The translations under genes and the position numbers were made by a program. A stretch of DNA of 64,000 bases, from assembly GCA_040219735.1 (NCBI GenBank), contig JAVJRX010000202.1. One strand, written 5' to 3'. Under the pieces are notes generated by a model. It was not told where the DNA came from. It did no database searches and saw only the letters and a program-made list of their open reading frames with translations. Shown in pieces: positions 54,820 through 62,216 of the stretch (its first letter is position 1; each line of letters begins with the position of its first letter). The DNA is from Coleofasciculus sp040219735. Lineage in GTDB: Bacteria; Cyanobacteriota; Cyanobacteriia; Cyanobacteriales; Coleofasciculaceae.

Positions 54820-55173
54820 TTGTTTGGCAAATTAGAAAAGCAAGAGTTTATTGTTGAGAAAGAAAGAATAGAAGTTATAAAGAAACATATTGAAGAAGAA
54901 TTCCACCCTTGGCAGCCTAATGATATTATGATCAAAAGACTACAGCAAGCTTTAGATAATAATCAAAAAATTAGTGGGGCAGATGCGTGTTTTTATTTTC
55001 ACGAACTAAAAGAAGCTGAATTAATGGCAAATGGATATACCTACACAGCAGCTCACAACCAAGCTATTCAGGACTATGAAGTGTCACCATTTAGTCTTTA
55101 TCATCCCGATGTGATATTAGCGTTCCCTGATGATTTTAATTCAAATTGGAAAAAATTCTGGGGTATTGAATAA
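54820..55173 (+). CDS. toxin-domain-like small protein (HELKE motif)
   Basis: 117 residues with only a TTG start and no clear ribosome-binding site. The second half has ADACFYFHELKEAELMANG, AAHNQAIQDYEVSPFSLYHP and FPDDFNSNWKKFWG. I recall this pattern as a C-terminal domain of secreted polymorphic toxins (HExxE with a later AxH), but I cannot verify it. Here it stands alone without a secretion or RHS region. It could be a decayed toxin tip or a solo effector. The DNA is AT-rich against its neighbours. It lies 3 bp before the next gene, so the two are one operon. Confidence 0.6.
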   Translation: MFGKLEKQEFIVEKERIEVIKKHIEEEFHPWQPNDIMIKRLQQALDNNQKISGADACFYFHELKEAELMANGYTYTAAHNQAIQDYEVSPFSLYHPDVILAFPDDFNSNWKKFWGIE

Positions 55174-55176
55174 AAG

Positions 55177-55725
55177 ATGCAAACTATTAAACTAGATCGT
55201 CATGTACAAGCCCGTGTCTGGATTGACGAAAACCCACGAGCTATATATCCCGCAACTGAGATTATATCGAAAAATATCGCAAATGGATTAACAAAAAAAA
55301 ACAAAAATAAAAGAGGAAGTGTCGAAATACTAATACCTGTTGGTGCTAGATTTTTTTACGGATTTTTGGGAGCTGAATTTATCCCTAATGATTCAGATAG
55401 TTTTGGAATAGAGATATTAGTATCCACAGAGCATGAAAATATTTATGCTGAATCAATCGCTTCTGAATTCGATCAGATAAGACTGGGACTTCCCAGCGAA
55501 TACAGCCAAAGTGTACTGGATGGTGCTATTGAGTCTTTAGCTGAAAAAAAACTTGGAGAATTTGGGTCGGGTATGCTGAGATTTGATCAAGCTGCTCACA
55601 GTCAGATAGGTTCTTCAAACAAATTTTTTAGACATATTGCAAGGACTATCGTTCAGTTACTAATGATTGATCGCAGTAGGAAGGAAGAAATTAGCGAAAT
55701 CGTCAAAACATACAGCTTAGTTTAA
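55177..55725 (+). CDS. unknown protein paired with the toxin-like gene
   Basis: 182 residues. It begins MQTIKLDRHVQARVWIDENP, has strands and helices (VEILIPVGARFFYGFLGAEF; SFGIEILVSTEHENIYAES) and ends with a charged helix (RSRKEEISEIVKTYSLV). No known family is recognised and it has no signal peptide. Its start, 3 bp after the preceding stop, points to translational coupling, so it may be the immunity or partner protein of that gene; this is inference from arrangement alone. AT-rich composition matches its partner and suggests joint acquisition. Confidence 0.65.
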   Translation: MQTIKLDRHVQARVWIDENPRAIYPATEIISKNIANGLTKKNKNKRGSVEILIPVGARFFYGFLGAEFIPNDSDSFGIEILVSTEHENIYAESIASEFDQIRLGLPSEYSQSVLDGAIESLAEKKLGEFGSGMLRFDQAAHSQIGSSNKFFRHIARTIVQLLMIDRSRKEEISEIVKTYSLV

Positions 55726-55894
55726 GAACGGGGGAAGGAGATATTGATTATCGGAATAGGTAAAACTGTTTGTTCGGATTTTGCAACCTAAAAATCTAGA
55801 TTTAATAAGGGGCTTAAATTCCAATTGCTCATCTGAATTGATACGGTAGCTAAACCAAAAACTCCGCCAATGAAACTCTAACCAGTGAAATGAC

Positions 55895-57739
55895 ATGACC
55901 GAAAGTGGTGTACTATATCCAACTCAGGTCAAACGTTATCGCAAAACTATGCAACAGGTTGATTGGCTGATTGTCTTGCTCTACCTGATTGGTTCAATGG
56001 GCTTAGGGCTTTATCTATCTCGCAAAGCTTCAGGGAGTTTGGTGGATTTTTTCGTATCCGGGCGATCGCTCCCCTGGTGGTTAGCGGGTACAAGTATGGC
56101 GGCGACAACGTTTTCCATTGATACGCCCCTTTACATTGCCGGGGTTGTGGGTAATCGAGGCATTGCCGGAAACTGGGAATGGTGGAGTTTTGGCATTGCT
56201 CATCTGGTGATGATTTATATCTTTGCCCGATTGTGGCGACGTTCGGAAATTATTACCGACGCGGAATTGACTGAACTGCGTTATGGCGGACGAACAGCAG
56301 CAATCTTGCGGGGAACCAAAGCATTTTTATTTGCAGTACCGATTAACTGTATTGCTATTGGCTACGCCATGCTTGCCATGATTAAAGTTGTGGATGCTCT
56401 GGAACTTTGGCAGAGTTTGGGGATTGAACCGGGAGAAAATCTGAAAATTTGGAGTGTGGTTGGCGTTAGCATTCTGGTTTTAATTTACTCAGGTTTTGCT
56501 GGGCTTTGGGGTGTGGTCACTACCGATTTTTTTCAGTTCTTTTTAGCACTTTTTGGGGCAATTGTTGTCGCGATCGCGGCGGTGAATCATGTGGGTGGAA
56601 TTCATGTTCTTGTGCCAAAAGTGCAGCAGATAACTGGACATGATATCTTATCCTTTTTTCCCATCACTGATAATTTTCGCTGGAGTGAAACGGCTGGGAT
56701 TACCGCCAGTACCTTTTTTGCCTATATCTTTCTCCAGTGGTGGACGTTTCGTCGTAGTGATGGTGGTGGGGAATTCGTGCAGCGTCTGGCGGCGTCTAAG
56801 GATGAAGCGGAGGCAGAAAAAGCGGCGTGGTTATTTAATATTCTCCATTATGTAGTTAGAACTTGGCCCTGGATACTCGTGGCGCTGGTGGCAATTGTCG
56901 TCTATCCCGATTTATCAGACCGAGAATTGGGTTATCCTAAACTGATGTTGGATTTTCTACCCCCCGTGATGTTGGGGTTAGTCGTCACGTCTCTACTGGC
57001 TGCGTTTATGAGTACAGTATCCACATCTATCAATTGGGGCGCGTCTTATTTAACCAATGACCTGTATCAGCGCTTCATGAAACCTGATGCTCAACAGTCA
57101 GAGTTGGTATTAGCGGGGCGAATTGCTTCAGTGGTGGTGACGGCGTTGGGGGCTATGGCAGCGTTCTTTTCTCAGGATGTGGCGACTGTCTTTCGGTTAG
57201 TGATTGCCATTGGCACAGGTCCTGGCTTAGTCTTAATTCTACGCTGGTTTTGGTGGCGGATCAACGCGACGGCTGAACTGACGGCAATGTTGGGTGGGTT
57301 TATTGTGGGGTTGACGACTAGTATTGTCCCGGTTATCCAGATTGAGGAGTTTGGCTTGCGTCTGTTGGTGACGACAGCCATTACCAGTGTGTTATGGATT
57401 ACGGCAATGTTGGTGACACCGCCAGAATCTGAGGCGACTCTGGAGGCGTTTTATCGCCAGGTTCGTCCAGCAGGTCCTGGTTGGCAACGTCAACAGGAAA
57501 GCACAGGGTTACTACCGATGCAAAACCTGGGACAGGATATTAAACGGGTACTTGCTGCCATTTTATTGTTATTTGGTGCTATGTTTGCGATCGGAGGGTT
57601 TTTGCTGCTGCAACCCCTGACGGGTTGGGTGTCCCTCATCGCCACGGTGAGTGGTGCAATGTGGCTGCGTCAGCTTAATCGGAAAAAACCTTTACCTGTA
57701 CCCAGACCAGGATTAGATGATCGGGATTATGATGCTTAG
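55895..57739 (+). CDS. sodium:solute symporter (SSS family)
   Basis: 614 residues with about 13-14 membrane spans. The SSS signature appears in the first helices (IVLLYLIGSMGLGLYLSRKA, FFVSGRSLPWWLAGTSMAAT) and in the core (GLWGVVTTDFFQFFLALFGA, LAAFMSTVSTSINWGASYLT with its Na+-site serines). It is expected to import an organic solute with Na+ at the plasma membrane. The substrate cannot be told from sequence; the related genes include proline, sugar and carboxylate carriers. A shorter start at 55949 (MQQVDWLIVLLYL) is possible. It is monocistronic and followed by a palindrome. Confidence 0.9.
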   Translation: MTESGVLYPTQVKRYRKTMQQVDWLIVLLYLIGSMGLGLYLSRKASGSLVDFFVSGRSLPWWLAGTSMAATTFSIDTPLYIAGVVGNRGIAGNWEWWSFGIAHLVMIYIFARLWRRSEIITDAELTELRYGGRTAAILRGTKAFLFAVPINCIAIGYAMLAMIKVVDALELWQSLGIEPGENLKIWSVVGVSILVLIYSGFAGLWGVVTTDFFQFFLALFGAIVVAIAAVNHVGGIHVLVPKVQQITGHDILSFFPITDNFRWSETAGITASTFFAYIFLQWWTFRRSDGGGEFVQRLAASKDEAEAEKAAWLFNILHYVVRTWPWILVALVAIVVYPDLSDRELGYPKLMLDFLPPVMLGLVVTSLLAAFMSTVSTSINWGASYLTNDLYQRFMKPDAQQSELVLAGRIASVVVTALGAMAAFFSQDVATVFRLVIAIGTGPGLVLILRWFWWRINATAELTAMLGGFIVGLTTSIVPVIQIEEFGLRLLVTTAITSVLWITAMLVTPPESEATLEAFYRQVRPAGPGWQRQQESTGLLPMQNLGQDIKRVLAAILLLFGAMFAIGGFLLLQPLTGWVSLIATVSGAMWLRQLNRKKPLPVPRPGLDDRDYDA

Positions 57740-57740
57740 A

Positions 57741-57768
57741 GTAGAGACGTTCCGGCGGAACGTCTCTC
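57741..57768. repeat. dispersed palindrome, variant copy
   Basis: GTAGAGACGTTCCGGCGGAA-type palindrome starting 2 bp after the transporter stop, closely related to the one at 41079-41106. It may serve as the transcript end. Confidence 0.82.
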
Positions 57769-57897
57769 TATCATTCTACAGGTAGCGAATGTGACCATTG
57801 GGGAGGATTTCAGTAGATAATTTGATTAAACCGATGTTCTAAGTAATTCTAAAATAGATAAGAATAGCGTTACAAATCTTTACCCTACTGCATACCT

Positions 57898-58059
57898 ATG
57901 TCTATTTTTCGCCAGTATATTGCCCCTTTTCTGATCGTCTTAGTTTTTGTCGTCGCATTACTCGCCGTTAGCGCTCGCATCTTTTTGCCCAATGATATGG
58001 CAGCGCCTGCACCTATTGAAGAGACGAATTCAGTTAGCATGAGGGGATTGGGGAAGTGA
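57898..58059 (+). CDS. small single-span membrane protein
   Basis: 53 residues, ATG to TGA. It starts MSIFRQYIAPFLIVLVFVVA, giving one membrane helix (about 8-30) and a short Pro/Ala-rich tail (FLPNDMAAPAPIEE). Such one-helix proteins are common in cyanobacteria, and I recall similar sequences in other species. The clean hydrophobic helix with a positive-inside start supports a real gene. Function unknown. Confidence 0.62.
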   Translation: MSIFRQYIAPFLIVLVFVVALLAVSARIFLPNDMAAPAPIEETNSVSMRGLGK

Positions 58060-58150
58060 GAGAGTTTTGAGTTTTGAGTTTTGACCCTTCACGACTATCG
58101 TTTCTTATCATAAGGGATGGGACTTGCGCCCGCCCCTGTTCCAGACTTTA

Positions 58151-58210
58151 AGACGCGCCATGGCACGTCTCTACAGGCTCCCCCGCTCCCAGAGGCACCA
58201 TGGCACGTCT
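58151..58210. repeat. two CCATGGCACGTCT palindromes
   Basis: Units at 58151-58170 and 58191-58210 share CCATGGCACGTCT and pair with partial arms (AGACG or AGAGG). They are related to the palindrome at 47037 and lie just before the acetyltransferase gene. Confidence 0.65.
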
Positions 58211-58241
58211 GGAACCTTGCTGCCTCAACCTACTTTGTTAG

Positions 58242-58733
58242 ATGCGTACATTTTTAATACCGGGCTATCAGCTACGAGTTGGTTCTCGATTAGAGAAGGC
58301 AACCCTGCTGAAGTTTCTTCAACTCAGTTACCAAGAGCTTTTTTCTCAACAGCAGGATTTTTCTCATTTAGAAGAAACGGTAAGGCGGTATTTTTGTCAA
58401 GACACACCGTTGTGGTGGGTAGAATTAGCCAATCCTGAGGGTGACGCTGCACCATCACATCAACCTGTTGCTGGTCTGTGGCTGGGAAATGCAATTGATC
58501 AGGTCACCGGCGATCGCCATGCCCATGTTTTTTTGCTGTATGTGATGCCAGACCATCGGCGTCGGGGTATTGGTTCGGCGCTGATGTGCCATGGGGAGAA
58601 TTGGGCGAGAGAGCGGGGCGATCGCCAAATTGGGTTGCAAGTGTTTCAGTCTAATCCATCGGCTGTGCGTCTTTATGATAAGTTAGGATTCCAAACCCAG
58701 TCCCTTTGGATGGTAAAACCGTTCTCTGGATAA
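58242..58733 (+). CDS. GNAT-family N-acetyltransferase
   Basis: 163 residues. The acetyl-CoA binding motif A is YVMPDHRRRGIGSALMCHGE (R/QxxGxG/A), followed by QVFQSNPSAVRLYDKLGFQT, the typical motif B ending of GNAT enzymes. The N-terminal half has the family's open strand-helix layout (RVGSRLEKATLLKFLQLSYQ). It should transfer an acetyl group from acetyl-CoA to an amine; the substrate is unknown. Neighbours give no hint. Confidence 0.9.
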   Translation: MRTFLIPGYQLRVGSRLEKATLLKFLQLSYQELFSQQQDFSHLEETVRRYFCQDTPLWWVELANPEGDAAPSHQPVAGLWLGNAIDQVTGDRHAHVFLLYVMPDHRRRGIGSALMCHGENWARERGDRQIGLQVFQSNPSAVRLYDKLGFQTQSLWMVKPFSG

Positions 58734-58857
58734 GCGTTGTGACCCTCTAAAGACCTTGGAGAGCCTGCTTTGGGGTGCGAAAATTATGTAATGGATAAGT
58801 TGACAAAGGACAAATAACAAATGACAAATAACCGTCGAATAAGATATTTTTTAAAAT

Positions 58858-59616
58858 ATGTATGATAACGACGAGCTAAGATTAATCGAGGCGGCAGGTG
58901 AGCTAGAAAGCCCTCTGGATGAAATAGAGCCAATTGATGAACACTCAGAGGCGACTCAACCCGATCCAGAAGCGATGCTGGCTCTGCTAACCGCTGGCCA
59001 AACGCCCCAACGGATGCTGGCGGCGCGGGCTTTTTGTGAACTTCAAGATAAACGGGCAATTCCCCATCTGATTAATCTGTTAAATGATGTCTGTCCTTTG
59101 GTACGGGTCAGTGCAGCTTATGCCTTGGGACGCAATCCCGACCCGACAGCCGTAGATCCGTTAATTGAGCAACTGAACCGGGATTGGAATGGTTATGTGC
59201 GTAAAGGGGTCGTTTGGGCATTAGGGAATTGCCGCGATCGCAGAGCATTGCCAAGCTTGATTGATGCCTTATGTACAGATATCTCTGCCGTGCGTTTGTG
59301 GGCAGCAAGTTCCCTGGCACAAATGGCGAAGTTGGACTATGACGATATAGTCGCCTGTATTCCCCCGTTAATTACCGCCTTAAAACAAGATCCTATGGCA
59401 GCAGTACGCAGTAACTGTGCCTGGTCATTAGGGCAGCTTTGTCGAGAACTACCCTCCAATGCTATCTATGCGGGTGCGGTTGACGGTTTAATTGAAGCCT
59501 TTGCCGAAGATGAAGATATGGGCGTGCGGGAAGATGGGAAAGCAGCCCTGTTGAGAGTGGGCGATCCCCGTGCCTTACAGATGATTGAGGAACTTGAGCT
59601 AGAAGGACTGTTTTAG
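58858..59616 (+). CDS. HEAT / PBS-lyase-repeat protein
   Basis: 252 residues. An acidic N-terminus of about 35 residues is followed by six or seven HEAT-like repeats of the phycobilisome-lyase type (RAIPHLINLLNDVCPLVRVS, DPLIEQLNRDWNGYVRKGVV, RALPSLIDALCTDISAVRLW). Such repeats occur in bilin lyases (CpcE/F type), NblB and general scaffolds. This copy is not next to phycobiliprotein genes, so a lyase role is unproven. The last helix carries EELELEGLF. Probably cytosolic. Confidence 0.88.
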   Translation: MYDNDELRLIEAAGELESPLDEIEPIDEHSEATQPDPEAMLALLTAGQTPQRMLAARAFCELQDKRAIPHLINLLNDVCPLVRVSAAYALGRNPDPTAVDPLIEQLNRDWNGYVRKGVVWALGNCRDRRALPSLIDALCTDISAVRLWAASSLAQMAKLDYDDIVACIPPLITALKQDPMAAVRSNCAWSLGQLCRELPSNAIYAGAVDGLIEAFAEDEDMGVREDGKAALLRVGDPRALQMIEELELEGLF

Positions 59617-59822
59617 CGGATTGGTCATTGGTAATTTGTTTGCTCCCCCAGCGCCCTATTCCCTATTGCTTATCAACAGCTTCTCTCTACAGACTGATGA
59701 ACTTTTTATGCCTGCTTCTCAAAATAGAAAGGAGAAGCACAACGCAACACTAATCCGAGTCCTGCATGCTGGCAGGTTTATCGGTGCTCAAGCATAAATA
59801 GAGAGAAAATAGAGAGAAAAAT

Positions 59823-60401
59823 ATGGCTGTAGCACAATCACAATTAAAACATGCAATTGGTGTCTTTCCTAGCCGTCAACAGGCAGAAAATGCGCTCATG
59901 GAACTCAGAGATAGAGGATTTGATCTGAATCGAGTTTCTGTGATTGCCAAAGACGCTAGTCTCAACGACAAAATTGGCGGTACTGACCTGCATAAAAGCG
60001 ATGGCAACCATGCGGGAGAAGGCGCAAAAGCGGGTGCAGCGGCTGGTGGTACGGTAGGAGGTATCCTAGGCTTAATTGGTGGTCTAGGCGTACTGGCAAT
60101 TCCTGGTGTCGGTGTAGCGACAGAATTAGGCGTTATTTTAGCGAATACTCTTCTAGGAGGCGTTATTGGTGGCGCAGGCGGCGGTTTAGTTGGTGCCCTG
60201 ATTGGTTGGGGAATACCTGAAGATGCCGCTAAACATTATGACGAACGAGTTTCCGTTGGGGATTACGTGGTCATTGTAGAGGGTAGTGAAACCGAGATCC
60301 TGAATATGAGACCTATTTTGCAAAATCGAGGAATTCAGGATTGGGCTGTCTATAATGCACCTGGCGTCAATACCAATCCTCAGATGGGCGGTAGAGTGTA
60401 G
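59823..60401 (+). CDS. general stress protein with glycine-zipper (YflT-like)
   Basis: 192 residues. The N-terminal domain (GVFPSRQQAENALMELRDRG, FDLNRVSVIAKDA) resembles general stress protein 17M/YflT. A glycine-rich hydrophobic middle follows (about 65-130; GTVGGILGLIGGLGVLAIPG, GGVIGGAGGGLVGALIGWG), which can form glycine-zipper membrane helices. The C-terminal part (YDERVSVGDYVVIVEGSETE) completes the family pattern. Such proteins are induced in stress; mechanism unknown. A clean terminator follows. Confidence 0.85.
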   Translation: MAVAQSQLKHAIGVFPSRQQAENALMELRDRGFDLNRVSVIAKDASLNDKIGGTDLHKSDGNHAGEGAKAGAAAGGTVGGILGLIGGLGVLAIPGVGVATELGVILANTLLGGVIGGAGGGLVGALIGWGIPEDAAKHYDERVSVGDYVVIVEGSETEILNMRPILQNRGIQDWAVYNAPGVNTNPQMGGRV

Positions 60402-60450
60402 GCAGATAGAAGGATGGGCAATGTTCATCCTATAAATAAAGTAAACTTGG

Positions 60451-60486
60451 AAACAGCGGGGATCAGTCCTCGCCGTTTGTTTTTTG
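60451..60486 (+). terminator. intrinsic terminator
   Basis: Stem AAACAGCGGGGA / TCCTCGCCGTTT (one mismatch, one G-U pair) with a TCAG loop, followed by GTTTTTT. It lies 50 bp after the stress-protein stop. Confidence 0.78.
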
Positions 60487-60597
60487 GCATAATTCTAGGC
60501 AACCCATTCACCAAACCCTTATCATGGAAGCATTTCAGTTAATTGTGTTTCTTCCATCTACAACGGATGCGTGAAGCGGAGCTTGTCTAAAGATTTT

Positions 60598-62094
60598 ATG
60601 TCTCCACAGACGAATGAAGACTATCTTGCCTTACTCAGGCAAGGGGTGGAGGTATGGAATGCGTGGAAGGCACACCACCCCGATATCCGACCCAATCTCT
60701 GCTTTGCTACGGGCAAGGGCTTTGCCATCCAAGGGGCAAAACTCAGTGGCGTGGATTTGAGTCGGGCAAACCTGAGTCAGGCAGATTTGAGTAAAGCGGA
60801 TCTGACTGGTGCGAACCTCAGCGAAGCATTTTTGAGTGAGGCATATTTGAGTCAGGCAGATTTGATTGGTGCGAACCTCACGGCGGCAGATCTCAGAGGT
60901 GCTGATTTAATTAGTGCTAACCTGATTGGTGCGAACCTGAATAACATCTATCTGAGTGGCGCTGATTTGACTAAAGCCAACCTCAGTGGTGCTGATTTAG
61001 TTGGGGCAAAACTGATTGGCGCTAAGTTGAGTGGAACTAATCTCAGTGGTGCAAATCTGAGTGGGGCGAATCTCAGTGGTGCCCACCTTGTCGGTGCGAA
61101 TCTCAGGGGGGCAAATCTTAAGGAAGCCTATTGCTCTCAAGCCAATCTTCGGGGTGCCAACCTACAACGCTGCAAAGCCCTCAACACCGATTTTCACCAA
61201 GCCATATTCACCGCCGCCTGTCTGGAAGACTGGCACATCAATAGCGGGACGAATTTAGCTGAGGTGATTTGTGAGTACATTTATTTACAAACCGATCAAA
61301 ACGAACGCCGTCCCCATCAGGGAATTTTTGCCCTTGGAGAATTCACGAGGGTTTTTCAAGTCCCCTTAGAAACAGTCAATTTAATTTTCCGCAATGGTAT
61401 TGATTGGCAAGCATTCTTTGCCGCCTTTCAAGCCTGTCAAGCCCAGGATGGAAGTAACATCCTCACGATTCAATCTTTAGAAAATCGCCCTGATGGGGTA
61501 TTAACCATCCGGATTGCCATTCCTATCGATGCCAATCGGATTGAGGTTGAGCATTTCCTCAATCGTGAGTACGATGCCCAAATCCAGGCGATCGATAAAG
61601 ACTATCGTTATCAGTTAAAGGTGAAATATGAGCAAGTTGCTGCCTATCGTCAGCAGAGTGCCAATTTAACTGAGATTTTGCAACGGTTGGCAGAGAGAAC
61701 CGTGAATCCAAGTCAAACGATTAATGTAGAGGCAAGACGCTTAGTTGAACCCCTAACCTCTAACCCGCCAGATCAGGGTGAGTCCGTGGAAAATTACCCG
61801 TCTCTTAACTGTGCGATCGCACCCCCTTATACCCTAGAACAAAAGCAACGACTGATCGATACCGCGACCAAAATTCAAAAGTTACTCCAACAACTCGATC
61901 ACACCTATCCCACGAATACACCTCTGGAAAAACAGCGGGTGGTTCTCCAGGTACTAGAGAGGATTGAGAATAATCCGATCCTGAAAGCTTCTGTCGTTGA
62001 AGGCTTAAAAAACGTGCCGAGTCAGGTATTAAAAGAGTTGATTAATCATCCTTTAGTCAATGTGCTTCTGGCAGCGTTAGAAGAATATCAGTAA
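60598..62094 (+). CDS. pentapeptide-repeat protein with helical C-terminus
   Basis: About 498 residues from the ATG at 60598 (GTG 60571 is also possible). After a helix (EDYLALLRQGVEVWNAWKAH), about 28 pentapeptide repeats A(D/N)LSxA span roughly 45-200 and should form a right-handed quadrilateral beta-helix. The following 280 residues (PHQGIFALGEFTRVFQVPLE; FLNREYDAQIQAIDKDYRYQ; coiled-coil KVKYEQVAAYRQQSANLTEI) recur, from memory, at the ends of several cyanobacterial signalling proteins, closing with LKELINHPLVNVLLAALEEY. No enzyme motif is seen. It lies 122 bp upstream of the cyclase-TIR-AAA gene and may work with it. Confidence 0.85.
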   Translation: MSPQTNEDYLALLRQGVEVWNAWKAHHPDIRPNLCFATGKGFAIQGAKLSGVDLSRANLSQADLSKADLTGANLSEAFLSEAYLSQADLIGANLTAADLRGADLISANLIGANLNNIYLSGADLTKANLSGADLVGAKLIGAKLSGTNLSGANLSGANLSGAHLVGANLRGANLKEAYCSQANLRGANLQRCKALNTDFHQAIFTAACLEDWHINSGTNLAEVICEYIYLQTDQNERRPHQGIFALGEFTRVFQVPLETVNLIFRNGIDWQAFFAAFQACQAQDGSNILTIQSLENRPDGVLTIRIAIPIDANRIEVEHFLNREYDAQIQAIDKDYRYQLKVKYEQVAAYRQQSANLTEILQRLAERTVNPSQTINVEARRLVEPLTSNPPDQGESVENYPSLNCAIAPPYTLEQKQRLIDTATKIQKLLQQLDHTYPTNTPLEKQRVVLQVLERIENNPILKASVVEGLKNVPSQVLKELINHPLVNVLLAALEEYQ

Positions 62095-62216
62095 AACCTT
62101 TAGAGAAGTAAAACCTTTAGAGAACTCCCTAGTCAGATGGAGAAACTCTCAGGACAAGACTATACTGAAATACAGAGACTAAAACCAAGTCTATCTACCG
62201 ATGCGGCAGCTTGCCC

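Noticed and set aside
58858..59616. Assignment as a phycobilin lyase (CpcE/CpcF)
   Set aside because: HEAT repeats alone do not establish lyase function and no phycobiliprotein gene is nearby.
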